Origin: a virus
Direction: 5' to 3' (one strand)
Virus record (IMG/VR): IMGVR_UViG_3300013005_003552
Coordinates: 62,001 to 126,000 of that record
DNA length: 64,000 nucleotides
Of the stretch, positions 46,405-55,220 are shown one piece after another. The position numbers and the translations under genes were made by a program. Under the pieces are notes generated by a model. It saw only the letters and a program-made list of their open reading frames with translations. It was not told the DNA's origin and searched no databases. Position 1 is the stretch's first letter. Every line of letters begins with the position of its first letter.

Positions 46405-46763
46405 TGTTTATATACGAATTGTTTGAAGGCAAGGAGTATAAATGTACTTGTTTGCCAAACGACAAGGATCCAGATTGTCCCAAGCACGGGTTAGAGCCAA
46501 TGGATGTTGGTGATGCATTGGATGTAAAAAATGAAGCCAAACAGCGTCTTGACCCCAAGTGCTGGACTGGTTACAAAAAACAAGGTACTAAAATGAAGGG
46601 CGATGTTCGCGTGAACAACTGCGTGCCTATAGAAGAAGAAAACAAAGGACTGTACTACAATGTGAACAAGCGCAAAAAGGCCGGCACAAGTAGAGACAAA
46701 GATCATCCCAAAGCACCCACAGCACAGGCCTGGAAGGACGCTGCTAAAACTGCGAAAAAATAA
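46404..46763 (+). CDS. Small Lys-rich protein with leader MFIYELFEG
   Basis: 119 residues. After MFIYELFEGKEY come CTCLPNDKDPDCPKHG (two to three Cys and a His, possibly a metal site) and then RLDPKCWTGYKKQGTKMKGDVRVNNC, a motif with repeated look in marine phage proteins, and a basic C-terminus. Likely a DNA-associated or head-internal protein by composition and by the shared leader; function not established. Confidence 0.5.
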   Translation: MFIYELFEGKEYKCTCLPNDKDPDCPKHGLEPMDVGDALDVKNEAKQRLDPKCWTGYKKQGTKMKGDVRVNNCVPIEEENKGLYYNVNKRKKAGTSRDKDHPKAPTAQAWKDAAKTAKK

Positions 46764-46765
46764 TC

Positions 46766-47812
46766 ATGCCTTTGTACAATTTCACATTTGCTTCTCGCGC
46801 ACAACGAATAACAATACCCAGTGGGTTCCAGCCACAGGCTACCATTTATCTATGGGGCGCAGGTGGTGGTGCAGGCGGTGACGATAGTCCTGGGGCAGGT
46901 GGTGCAGGAGCCTGCGGTAATGCAATTAAAATTGTTCTTAATCTTTCTGCAGGAGATGTACTAGAATTTGGTATTGGTAATAAAGGCACAGCAGGCACCG
47001 GTGGTAAACGCACCGCAGGAGGCGCAGCAGGTGAATCTTACATTGATACCAGTAACAATCGTTACGGTGGTGGCACAGGCGGGCCTTGCGGAGCTAGAGG
47101 CAGTTCCGGCAGTGGCGGTGGCGGTGGCGGCGCAACAGTGCTGTTGCTCAATGATACCATAGTTGCTATTGCAGCCGGTGGCGCTGGTGGCGGTGGCGGT
47201 GGCAATGTTGGCACTACACCAGGCGAAAATGCAAGTGCAACGCCTTCCACTGGTGCAAATAGCAGTAGCACTGGGCAAAACGGTCAAGGAAAAGACGGAG
47301 ACGGTGGTGGCGGTGGTGGCGGCGGTGGCGGAAAGTTTGGCGGAGTGTTTGGCGGACTACGCAGCGGTGACCAAGGTGCTTTAGCTGGTGGAACTGGTGC
47401 AAGTTTTGTAGCCTCTGTTGGTGGAGCAGTTGTAAGCGCAACCACATATACAGGCAGTGGCAGAACTCCTCCTGCGATTGATGGATACACAGTAACACCC
47501 ACTTTTGCCACTGGCGGAGTATCAGGAAGAGTTGCAGCAAGTGGCACAAGTGGCACTCCTGGGCATATGATTGTATCACTGGAGCCAGTTGCCATGCCTT
47601 ATGTAAAAGTAGATGGTGTATGGAAGCCAGTTACCAACGCCTATATCAAAACAGATGAATCTACTTGGGTTGAACTTGACGAAACTTACATTAAAGTAGC
47701 AAGTACATGGCGTCGACTTAGTCAAGATCAATCATTGTCGTCAACTGAGTTGGCGGAAAATCTCAGATATGGCAGTGGCGGCACTAGAGCTGCACCTGCA
47801 GACGACTCTTAA
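46766..47812 (+). CDS. Glycine-rich virion adhesin
   Basis: 348 residues. After a beta-rich start (FASRAQRITIPSGFQPQATIYLWGAG) there is a ~200-residue Gly-rich region with GGGGGGA and GGGGGGGGG runs (about 33-240), then a structured C-terminal part (YVKVDGVWKPVTNAYIKTDESTWVELDETYIKVASTWRRLS). Poly-Gly sandwiches are known in T-even receptor-binding adhesins and fibre tips. It is separated from the giant fibre block, so it may be a second host-recognition tip. Confidence 0.7.
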   Translation: MPLYNFTFASRAQRITIPSGFQPQATIYLWGAGGGAGGDDSPGAGGAGACGNAIKIVLNLSAGDVLEFGIGNKGTAGTGGKRTAGGAAGESYIDTSNNRYGGGTGGPCGARGSSGSGGGGGGATVLLLNDTIVAIAAGGAGGGGGGNVGTTPGENASATPSTGANSSSTGQNGQGKDGDGGGGGGGGGGKFGGVFGGLRSGDQGALAGGTGASFVASVGGAVVSATTYTGSGRTPPAIDGYTVTPTFATGGVSGRVAASGTSGTPGHMIVSLEPVAMPYVKVDGVWKPVTNAYIKTDESTWVELDETYIKVASTWRRLSQDQSLSSTELAENLRYGSGGTRAAPADDS

Positions 47813-47828
47813 GTATTAGGATATTACA

Positions 47829-48266
47829 ATGGAACAACTACACAAAGCATTAAAAATAGCTTTTGCAAGCGAGTTTAGCTTTTACCTAAAAGCTCACAAC
47901 TATCACTGGAATGTGACAGGCCCGTTCTTTAGCCAACTGCATGACTTGTTTGGAAAAATTTACGAAGAAGTGTATGGCAGCATTGATCATTTTGCAGAAG
48001 AAATTCGCAGTGCTGGGGCTTTTGTTCCTGCCAGCTACACTAGATTCAGTATGTTGAGTCAGATTGAAGATGAGACCAGTATCCCTGACGACGGCGACAT
48101 GGTTGCAGAATTATTAGCCGATAGTGATAAAATGGTGAAAATTTTGAAATATGTGTTTGATATTGCAACAGAACTAGGCGAAGAAGGTCTGGCAGATTTT
48201 GTTGCACAGCGCATGGATGCACATCGCAAACACTCCTGGATGTTGAGAGCAACAATCTCACAATGA
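47829..48266 (+). CDS. dps: Dps-like ferritin-fold protein
   Basis: 145 residues, typical size for the family. Ferritin-like four-helix pattern with the Dps signature FYLKAHNYHWNVTGPFFSQLHDLF (H26/H29-W) and a following helix YEEVYGSIDHFAEEIRSAG that provides the E-x3-D/E type iron ligands near the dimer interface. Dps proteins form dodecamers that bind iron, protect DNA from oxidants and often coat DNA. A phage copy could protect phage DNA or lower reactive oxygen in the cell. It overlaps the next gene by 4 nt. Confidence 0.82.
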   Translation: MEQLHKALKIAFASEFSFYLKAHNYHWNVTGPFFSQLHDLFGKIYEEVYGSIDHFAEEIRSAGAFVPASYTRFSMLSQIEDETSIPDDGDMVAELLADSDKMVKILKYVFDIATELGEEGLADFVAQRMDAHRKHSWMLRATISQ

Positions 48267-48583
48267 AAAAAACTTGTCCTAAACAAACCAGAACTCAGTG
48301 TGTCTGGTGGGAAGTTGCAGGCATAAGTTTGCTGGTGTTTCTTGCGGTGTATTCTATTGTGACACATGTGCCAGGATACACACTGAGCAAAGAATTGGTA
48401 ATTGCAGCTGGGGCCAGTTTTTCTGTGCTTTGGTGTCTTTGGATAGTGCGCACATTTAGAAATATAATGACCTGGTGGGTGGATCTTCAGCTAAGTATTG
48501 ATCATGCTACCAAACTATTAGAAGAAACCAAACAAGACCTTAAAGAAATAAAATCGATCAAACATGAGTTTTCTAGTCGCTAA
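48263..48583 (+). CDS. Two-helix membrane protein
   Basis: 106 residues: a short cysteine-containing N-terminus, two membrane helices (~17-36 and ~45-64) and a soluble coiled-coil tail (DHATKLLEETKQDLKEIKSI). Function unknown; co-transcribed with dps. Confidence 0.6.
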   Translation: MKKTCPKQTRTQCVWWEVAGISLLVFLAVYSIVTHVPGYTLSKELVIAAGASFSVLWCLWIVRTFRNIMTWWVDLQLSIDHATKLLEETKQDLKEIKSIKHEFSSR

Positions 48584-49199
48584 CATCCCCCCTGTACACT
48601 GTTATATTTGCAAAGAATTTTTGTATGACTTTGAAAAAGGCCACGGCGAATATGAACCATGTATATGGGTATCAATTAAAAGTATTCGTGGACAAGCATT
48701 TAGAATAGAGGCATACTTACCCAACTATGGCGCACTTTATGACAAACTACCTCTCCATGCGTTTGTATCACGCACAGAGAATCTTGACCCTAAACTGTTT
48801 TTACCTTTAGACACACTGCAAATTTGGGACTGCTTTGATTACAACATAGCAGTCATTCAAAAAGCATTTTTACGAAATCTCAGCTGTCAATTCTATGCCA
48901 AAGACAAAAACATGTATTCTGGCAACTACATGTTTACAGTAGACAATGCACATCCAGATCACAACTTGATAGATACGGGATACAGTGAATGGCCCGAAGA
49001 TCACAAAAGTTTTAACTTTATAGAATTGGATAATGGTCAATACGCTGCGCAGCCTAATAATCGTTGTTTGTTCTTTGATGCAGCAAGTAATCCTCGAGAA
49101 ATGAAGTTTCCAGACTTCAAGGTTTGCACCAAAAAATATGTAGTAGAACAAAATCCCAAATGGCGACTAGGTGATTCTGATTTAGTCACTTACGAGTAA
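48564..49199 (+). CDS. Unknown 211-aa protein
   Basis: 211 residues, overlapping its neighbour by 20 nt. Soluble, with a Trp/Cys-containing N-terminal region (HCYICKEFLYDFEKGHGEYEPCIWVSIKS) and a KFLP/PNNRCLFFDAA region. No known domain; the style resembles conserved T4-like phage proteins. Confidence 0.6.
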   Translation: MSFLVANIPPVHCYICKEFLYDFEKGHGEYEPCIWVSIKSIRGQAFRIEAYLPNYGALYDKLPLHAFVSRTENLDPKLFLPLDTLQIWDCFDYNIAVIQKAFLRNLSCQFYAKDKNMYSGNYMFTVDNAHPDHNLIDTGYSEWPEDHKSFNFIELDNGQYAAQPNNRCLFFDAASNPREMKFPDFKVCTKKYVVEQNPKWRLGDSDLVTYE

Positions 49200-49225
49200 A
49201 CAAACACCTAGAGAGAACAATTCCA

Positions 49226-49930
49226 TTGATTGAAATACTATACACTCTGATTGCAACACACATTACTATAGCCTGTGTGACACTGTATCTACATCGTAGT
49301 CAGGCACATCGTGGAGTGACATTTCATCCGGTGGTAGCACATGCCATGCGTTTTTGGTTATGGCTTACCACAGGTATGGTTACCAAGCAGTGGGTGGCTA
49401 TACATCGCAAACATCACCAACATTCTGATCATGCCGGTGATCCACATTCACCGCATGTGTTTGGTATTTTCAAAGTAGTAACACAAGGAGCATTGTTATA
49501 TCATGCAGCGTCAAAAGATAAAGTCATGGTTAATTCATACGGTGCTGGTACTCCTGATGATTGGATTGAGCACAACTTATACAGTGCTCACTCCAGACTT
49601 GGCATTGGCATTCTCTTTTTGTTCAACATCATCGTCTTTGGTTGGGTTGGCGCCATAATATGGGGCATACAAATGTTGTGGATCCCATTCTGGGCCGCAG
49701 GTGTGATCAACGGCATCGGACATTGGTGGGGGTATCGTAATGGCACAACACGAGATCAATCTAGAAATATTGCTCCATGGGGTATTGTTATTGGCGGCGA
49801 AGAGCTGCACAATAATCACCATTTGGACCCTGCTAACCCAAAGCTATCGTTAAAGCCCTGGGAATTTGACATTGGTTGGTTTTATATACGCATATTACAA
49901 CACATGCGACTTGCACACTTACGATCCTAA
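49226..49930 (+). CDS. Membrane fatty acid desaturase
   Basis: 234 residues, started at the TTG 49226 (GAGAG upstream); no ATG occurs before the first His box, so TTG is required. Three histidine boxes for the di-iron site are H23-R-S-Q-A-H28, H60-R-K-H-H64 and H195-N-N-H-H199, with hydrophobic helices between (for example FLFNIIVFGWVGAIIWGIQMLW). This is the acyl-lipid/acyl-CoA desaturase family, which inserts double bonds in fatty acids at the membrane. A phage copy could adjust host membrane fluidity. It is shorter than typical bacterial enzymes. Confidence 0.85.
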   Translation: MIEILYTLIATHITIACVTLYLHRSQAHRGVTFHPVVAHAMRFWLWLTTGMVTKQWVAIHRKHHQHSDHAGDPHSPHVFGIFKVVTQGALLYHAASKDKVMVNSYGAGTPDDWIEHNLYSAHSRLGIGILFLFNIIVFGWVGAIIWGIQMLWIPFWAAGVINGIGHWWGYRNGTTRDQSRNIAPWGIVIGGEELHNNHHLDPANPKLSLKPWEFDIGWFYIRILQHMRLAHLRS

Positions 49931-49937
49931 ATAAATA
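49930..49937 (+). promoter_or_regulatory. T4-late-like promoter octamer AATAAATA
   Basis: AATAAATA at the end of the desaturase gene, 70 nt before the ATG at 50008; the rest of the 77-nt gap has a TGATTCC/GGAATCA inverted repeat (49966-49972, 49994-50000). Confidence 0.45.
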
Positions 49938-50007
49938 CTCTAGAGCTCAATTAAGTTACAAACTCTGATTCCGTCAATTAAAATGAAAAACCGGGAATCA
50001 AAGAGGA

Positions 50008-50781
50008 ATGGATCCGTTAACGCTGTTTGCACTGGCCAATGGTGCGGTCAAGTTAGTCAAAGAAGGGTGCAAACTTTATAAAGATATAAAAGGCGCCGCT
50101 GGGGATGTCAAGGACATCCTCAAGGATCTTGATGACCAATTTCACAACAGATTCCGAGACCGTGCTCCTACAGTAGCAGAAAAAAATCAGTACATTAGCG
50201 AAAAAAATCGCATCATTGACCTAAACAAGCGCGATGGCGAAACCACCAACATCTACACAGAGATTGGCAATCATTTGGGCACATACTTTGACAACTACCA
50301 CAAGTGCTTTGCTATTTTCGAAGAAGAAGAGCGCCGCAGCAAAACTGAAGTTTACACCGGAGAAGCCAGTCTAGGCAAGCGAGCACTGCAACGAGTGCTG
50401 ATGAAAAAGCAGCTGGAGCACATGGGCGCCGAACTGCGCGAAATCATGGTGTACCAAAGCCCACCGGAACTAGGCGCCTTGTGGACGGATGTCAACGATA
50501 TGATGCAGGTCATGGGCAAAGAGCAAAAGGTTGCCATTGCCAATCAAATGCGTCGTGCCACAGAAGCTGCTAAAGTTGCCCGTAGAAAGCGCAAGAAGTT
50601 AATGTACAAAATCACCTGCTGGAGTTTGGTTTCCATGTTCGTCGCAGGAATAGTTTTAATCTTTGGCATAGTAGTTCAAAATAGAATTGAACGCTTTCCG
50701 GAACTGGGCAACTGCATTCCGCCCAAGGGATCATGGCTGTACAAAAAGTGGACAAACTTGATATGGGCCACTTGCGAATAA
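50008..50781 (+). CDS. Unknown membrane-anchored helical protein
   Basis: 257 residues. Long alpha-helical cytosolic region rich in charges (KAIKGAAGDVKDILKDLDDQF-like, AEKNQYISEKNRIIDLNKRD), a basic stretch ARRKRKKLMYK, one membrane helix (~204-224: SLVSMFVAGIVLIFGIVV) and a short Cys/Trp tail. No family recognised. Ribosome site AGAGGA. Confidence 0.6.
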   Translation: MDPLTLFALANGAVKLVKEGCKLYKDIKGAAGDVKDILKDLDDQFHNRFRDRAPTVAEKNQYISEKNRIIDLNKRDGETTNIYTEIGNHLGTYFDNYHKCFAIFEEEERRSKTEVYTGEASLGKRALQRVLMKKQLEHMGAELREIMVYQSPPELGALWTDVNDMMQVMGKEQKVAIANQMRRATEAAKVARRKRKKLMYKITCWSLVSMFVAGIVLIFGIVVQNRIERFPELGNCIPPKGSWLYKKWTNLIWATCE

Positions 50782-50794
50782 TCGCTCATAGGTG

Positions 50795-50823
50795 TTGCGG
50801 TATGCGTAAGTAAAGTGTATAAT
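50795..50823 (+). promoter_or_regulatory. Sigma70-like promoter
   Basis: TTGCGG (50795-50800), 17-bp spacer, TATAAT (50818-50823); predicted start near 50830, before the AGGAGA/ATG at 50847. Confidence 0.75.
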
Positions 50824-50846
50824 GTGTTTTTCAATCAGGAGATATC

Positions 50847-51107
50847 ATGTCAACTAGAATGTTTGGTTCCGCCGAAAAGGCCAAGCTCACTCAATTAATC
50901 AACGAAGGCATGCAGGTCATGCAAGAAGTTGAAACACTACAAGAAGGTCTCAAAGACACAGTAAAGGCCATTGCTGAAGAATTAGAAATCAAGCCTGCTG
51001 TGTTGAGCAAGGCCATTCGCATTGCTCACAAATCCAAGTTGGGAGAAACCAACAAAGAAAACGAAGAATTAAATACCATTCTTGAAACTGTAGGAAAAAC
51101 CCTGTGA
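50847..51107 (+). CDS. DsbA-like double-stranded DNA-binding protein
   Basis: 86 residues, helical. The pattern (LTQLINEGMQVMQEVETLQEGLKDTVKAIAEELEI, then LSKAIRIAHKSKL) resembles T4 DsbA and related small dsDNA-binding proteins that precede replication genes. It is led by a sigma70-like promoter and precedes the DNA polymerase region. The product may bind DNA or affect late transcription; moderately sure. Confidence 0.6.
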   Translation: MSTRMFGSAEKAKLTQLINEGMQVMQEVETLQEGLKDTVKAIAEELEIKPAVLSKAIRIAHKSKLGETNKENEELNTILETVGKTL

Positions 51108-51391
51108 ACAATGTAGTATCCGGCACAGTAGAGTGGATCAAAAGTGATTACAAAAGTCATAGAATTCGTTTTTGTTTTGAGGTCCTTGCTTGGGCTATAT
51201 CTATTGGCTGTTCTATCACTATGGCCCTCACCGTGCCTACTCCACCCCTTATTATCTTGTACCCAATCTGGATTGTTGGTTGTGCTATGTACGCTGGGTG
51301 TGCTTACAGTCGTGGTTCCTTTGGTATGTTGGCTAATTACCTACTGCTTACCACAATCGACACCATTGGGTTAGTGCGGATGCTCACATGA
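51104..51391 (+). CDS. Small membrane protein, GTG start
   Basis: 95 residues, started at GTG 51104 overlapping the DsbA-like stop (GTGA). Two to three hydrophobic helices (AWAISIGCSITMAL, LIILYPIWIVGCAMYAGCAY, MLANYLLLTTIDTIGLV). Function unknown. Confidence 0.55.
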   Translation: MNNVVSGTVEWIKSDYKSHRIRFCFEVLAWAISIGCSITMALTVPTPPLIILYPIWIVGCAMYAGCAYSRGSFGMLANYLLLTTIDTIGLVRMLT

Positions 51392-51516
51392 CTCTTGTGG
51401 CTCTAGAAATCTTTGGCTACTGGATTGGCATGGGAGTGGCCATGTGGGTCATAATGTACACAGCACTAACATTTGCTAGATTATGTGAATACATTACTGC
51501 TCATTTGTTTCGTTAA
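51388..51516 (+). CDS. 42-aa single-helix membrane peptide
   Basis: ATGA overlap with the preceding stop; 42 codons to TAA (51514-51516). Hydrophobic (EIFGYWIGMGVAMWVIMYTAL). The precise overlap supports it as a real gene; function unknown. Confidence 0.55.
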   Translation: MTLVALEIFGYWIGMGVAMWVIMYTALTFARLCEYITAHLFR

Positions 51517-51557
51517 ATATTTTTGTCTCGCCGGACACAAAACGGCATGAAGAGTAG

Positions 51558-51577
51558 GCACCAGCTAGAAGTGGTGC
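51558..51577 (+). promoter_or_regulatory. Candidate translational operator of the DNA polymerase gene
   Basis: GCACCA (51558-51563), 8-nt loop gctagaag, TGGTGC (51572-51577), then GGAG (51580-51583) and the ATG at 51591. The 6-bp stem with an 8-nt loop immediately before the ribosome site mirrors the T4 gene 43 operator, to which gp43 binds to repress its own translation. The loop sequence differs from T4. Confidence 0.65.
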
Positions 51578-51590
51578 ATGGAGAATATAA

Positions 51591-54248
51591 ATGAGTTATG
51601 TAGACGCTCTGTTTGACAGAGACAAAGACCGTATTCATGTTGTTGAGCGCAATGCCAGCGGCAGAGAGTACAGAGAATTTCCTGCAGAATATATTTTTTA
51701 CTACGACGATCCCCGTGGTAAATTTCGAACCATATACGATACTCCAGTAAGCAGATTTGCTACTCGTAACAGCAAAGAATTTCATAAAGAAATTAGAATC
51801 AACTCTGGCAAACGCATATGGGAAAGCGATATTAATCCCATTTTCCGATGTTTAGAACACAACTATTTGGGTGCCAAGTCACCCAAATTACAAACTGCGT
51901 TTTTTGACATTGAGGTAGACTTTGATCCTGTACGAGGGTTCTCCAGACCAGAGGACCCCTTTAATGCGGTGACTGCTATCAGCATTTATCTAGACTGGTT
52001 AAACAAACTGGTAACCTTGGTTGTTCCGCCCAAGAACATGAGCTGGGAGACCGCACAAGAAATTGCAACCAAATACGATAACTGTTTCTTGTTTGAACAA
52101 GAGGCAGAGTTATTAAACACTTTTCTTGACATCATCGAGGACGCTGATGTACTAAGTGGATGGAACTCCGAGGGTTTTGATATTCCGTATCTGGTCATGC
52201 GTACCACTCGTGTGCTGAGCAAAGATGATTGCCGGCGATTTTGCTTGTGGGGTCAACTGCCAAAAGAAAGACACTTTGAACGCTTTGGGGCTGAAAATTT
52301 AACTTTTGATTTAATTGGCCGTGTGCATCTTGACTATATGCAACTGTACCGCAAGTACACATATGAAGAACGCCATAGTTACAGTTTGGATGCAATTGGC
52401 GAGTATGAACTAGATGAGCGTAAGGTTGCATATGAAGGTACCTTGGATCAGCTGTACAACAAAGACTTTGAAAATTTCATCGACTACAATAGACAAGATG
52501 CCATGCTGGTGGCTAAACTAGATAAAAAATTGCGTTTCCTAGATCTAGCCAATGAACTGGCACATGACAACACTGTGCTGCTGCAAACCACCATGGGTGC
52601 AGTAGCAGTCACCGAGCAGGCTATTATCAACGAAGCACATCAACTGGGATTAATTGTGCCTAATAGGAGAAGAGATGATCAAGGAGATACGCAAGCAGCA
52701 GGTGCCTATGTTGCTTTCCCCAAAAGGGGCATGCACGACTGGGTTGGCGCCATCGACATCAACAGTCTCTACCCGTCAGCGATCCGTGCTCTTAACATGG
52801 GACCGGAAACAATTGTTGCTCAACTTAGACCGATAATGACAGATCGGCTCATTGCCGAACGCATAGCGACAGGAACTACCTTTACAGATGCATGGGAAGG
52901 TTTGTTTGGTACACTAGAGTACACGGCTGTGATGGAAAATCAACCAGGCACAGAAATTACCATTGATTGGGAGGATGGTAATACTACCTTGCACTCCGCA
53001 GCAGAAGTCTGGCGGTTGATCTTTGACTCAAATCAGCCGTGGACACTGAGCGCCAATGGTACTATCTTCACTTACGAAAAGAAGGGCATTATTCCTGGAT
53101 TGCTAGAACGCTGGTATGCAGAACGGAAAGAAATGCAGGCCAAAAAGAAAGAAGCAGACACCGACGAAGACAAAGCCTTTTGGGACAAACGACAGTTGGT
53201 TAAAAAGATTAACTTGAACAGTCTATACGGAGCTATCCTCAACCCAGGTTGTCGTTTCTTCGACAAGAGAATTGGTCAGAGCACTACTCTGACAGGAAGA
53301 ATTATTGCTAGGCACATGGATGCATATATCAATGAGTGCATCATGGGCACATACGACCATGTGGGTGATGCCATTATCTATGGAGACACTGATAGCTGTT
53401 ATTTCACAGCCTGGCCTGCTATTAAAGACGAAGTTGCCGCAGGACACATGGAATGGAGCAAGGAAACTTGTGTTCAGTTGTACGACACTATTGCAGAACA
53501 GGTTAATGCCAGCTTCCCAGGATTTATGGAACGGGCATGTCACTGTCCACGCAGCATGGGCAGTTTAATCAAAGGCGGACGAGAACTTGTAGCAGAAAAA
53601 GGTCTTTATCTTAAGAAAAAGCGTTATGCTGTGCTAATTTTTGACATGGAGGGCAACAGGTTAGACACTCATGGCAAACCAGGCAAGGTCAAAGCCACTG
53701 GTCTAGATCTCAAACGCAGCGATACCCCCAAAATAGTTCAAGATTTTCTTAGCAGTCTGCTGTTGGATGTGCTGACAGGTTGTAACAAAGAACATGTGTA
53801 TGACAAAGTGCGGGAATTCAAATACTCCTTTCAAGATCGTCCTGCCTGGGAAAAAGGTACCCCCAAGCGTGTTAACAATTTAACAAAATACACAAGAGAC
53901 GAAGAAAGGTTAGGCAAGGCTAACATGCCAGGACATGTTCGAGCTGCCATGAACTGGAATAATCTGCGACGCATGCATAGCGACAATTACAGTATGTCAA
54001 TCGTGGATGGTATGAAAACCATTGTGTGCAAGCTCAAAGACAATCCTTTAGGATTTACCAGTGTTGGTTATCCAACTGATGAATTACATATCCCAGCATG
54101 GTTCAAAGAACTTCCATTTGATGATGCATTAATGGAAACTACCATTGTGGATCAAAAAGTAGAAAACTTACTGGGTGTGTTGAACTGGAAGATTCCTGAA
54201 AACACAGAAATCAGCACCACATTTGAAGCATTGTTTACATTCGAATAA
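51591..54248 (+). CDS. 43: Family B DNA polymerase (gp43-like)
   Basis: 885 residues (T4 gp43 898). The exonuclease motif is F105-D106-I107-E108; the polymerase motifs are D389-I-N-S-L-Y-P-S (motif A), KKINLNSLYGA (motif B) and YGD599-T-D601-S (motif C). A terminal ...TTFEALFTFE stretch could be the clamp-binding end, as gp43 ends in a clamp-interaction tail. This is the replicative polymerase with 3'-5' proofreading. A hairpin in the leader suggests gp43-type autoregulation. Confidence 0.97.
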   Translation: MSYVDALFDRDKDRIHVVERNASGREYREFPAEYIFYYDDPRGKFRTIYDTPVSRFATRNSKEFHKEIRINSGKRIWESDINPIFRCLEHNYLGAKSPKLQTAFFDIEVDFDPVRGFSRPEDPFNAVTAISIYLDWLNKLVTLVVPPKNMSWETAQEIATKYDNCFLFEQEAELLNTFLDIIEDADVLSGWNSEGFDIPYLVMRTTRVLSKDDCRRFCLWGQLPKERHFERFGAENLTFDLIGRVHLDYMQLYRKYTYEERHSYSLDAIGEYELDERKVAYEGTLDQLYNKDFENFIDYNRQDAMLVAKLDKKLRFLDLANELAHDNTVLLQTTMGAVAVTEQAIINEAHQLGLIVPNRRRDDQGDTQAAGAYVAFPKRGMHDWVGAIDINSLYPSAIRALNMGPETIVAQLRPIMTDRLIAERIATGTTFTDAWEGLFGTLEYTAVMENQPGTEITIDWEDGNTTLHSAAEVWRLIFDSNQPWTLSANGTIFTYEKKGIIPGLLERWYAERKEMQAKKKEADTDEDKAFWDKRQLVKKINLNSLYGAILNPGCRFFDKRIGQSTTLTGRIIARHMDAYINECIMGTYDHVGDAIIYGDTDSCYFTAWPAIKDEVAAGHMEWSKETCVQLYDTIAEQVNASFPGFMERACHCPRSMGSLIKGGRELVAEKGLYLKKKRYAVLIFDMEGNRLDTHGKPGKVKATGLDLKRSDTPKIVQDFLSSLLLDVLTGCNKEHVYDKVREFKYSFQDRPAWEKGTPKRVNNLTKYTRDEERLGKANMPGHVRAAMNWNNLRRMHSDNYSMSIVDGMKTIVCKLKDNPLGFTSVGYPTDELHIPAWFKELPFDDALMETTIVDQKVENLLGVLNWKIPENTEISTTFEALFTFE

Positions 54249-54249
54249 C

Positions 54250-55215
54250 ATGACACATGATCAACTGAGTAGATTTCCAAGGTTGGCAGAACTACGCAAT
54301 CTACTGAAAAACTTTGGCAACGCAACTGATATTACGCCACAAATACAAAAAACTCAAGAGCTCATGGCACTGTTGCCTGATGTGGACCAATTGGTTGAAA
54401 AAGAGTTAGATAGTCTAGCACAGTGCAAAGATCTGCTGTTTGCTGGCCACACACGATTGATGGATCTTAAACAGCAGGTAGAAAATGAATACCAACAGAT
54501 CTTGGACCATGTGAGTGATTGTGTATGGTTCAAACAACATCTTGAGATTGCAGATCATCAACGAGATAAATGGCTGTGCAATCCTAATCAAGTTCAAGAT
54601 TTGTTGTTGGTATGGAGTCGCACCAACGACGCATGGAAATACCCTGTGACCATGATAAATGCTCAACACGACGAAGTAATAAAAATATTAATCAGTTACT
54701 ATCTGTTGTACATGGTTGACACAGATAGAGATCTATTAATTAAAAAATACAACAGCATCGAGAACAGTGTGCAACCTAGAGTAAAATTTCACACAGTACC
54801 AAGTTGGAATGATTTAGATTGGGCTACTAAACTTGGTTACAACGAACATCAAATGCACTGGGGCGTGCCTATGGGACAAATGGGTCTTGTGGTGGTGTGG
54901 AATCTATTTGAAAGATTCAATTTGTATGCAGCTGAAAATTTCTTAACTCAGGTAAAACCACTGTTACGACCTGGAGGACAAGTTTTTTTCAACATGTTTG
55001 ATGCTGACAGTAGTAACGCTGCTGCCTTCATCAGTGATGGCAAAATTGGAGGCATGAACAGAGCACAAATAGATGCTCTGGCTCTCAAACTAGGAATGGA
55101 AATATCTATGTGGGTCAATCGCGGATCTGACTTGATTTCAGTGTCACTGAGTGTGCCCGGTGTTTTACAATCTGACAAAACTAAATGGCCAATGGGCATA
55201 GTAAAAAAGTCCTAG
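54250..55215 (+). CDS. Methyltransferase-like protein
   Basis: 321 residues from the ATG at 54250, one base after the polymerase stop. The N-terminal half is helical and coiled-coil-like (LAELRNLLKNFGNATDIT, LDLKQQVENEYQQI-like). The C-terminal half has a Rossmann-like end with LLRPGGQVFFNMFDADSSNAAAF, the LxPGG strand-loop typical of class I methyltransferases, but the Gly-rich SAM motif is not evident. Function is uncertain. Confidence 0.5.
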   Translation: MTHDQLSRFPRLAELRNLLKNFGNATDITPQIQKTQELMALLPDVDQLVEKELDSLAQCKDLLFAGHTRLMDLKQQVENEYQQILDHVSDCVWFKQHLEIADHQRDKWLCNPNQVQDLLLVWSRTNDAWKYPVTMINAQHDEVIKILISYYLLYMVDTDRDLLIKKYNSIENSVQPRVKFHTVPSWNDLDWATKLGYNEHQMHWGVPMGQMGLVVVWNLFERFNLYAAENFLTQVKPLLRPGGQVFFNMFDADSSNAAAFISDGKIGGMNRAQIDALALKLGMEISMWVNRGSDLISVSLSVPGVLQSDKTKWPMGIVKKS

Positions 55216-55220
55216 TACTG

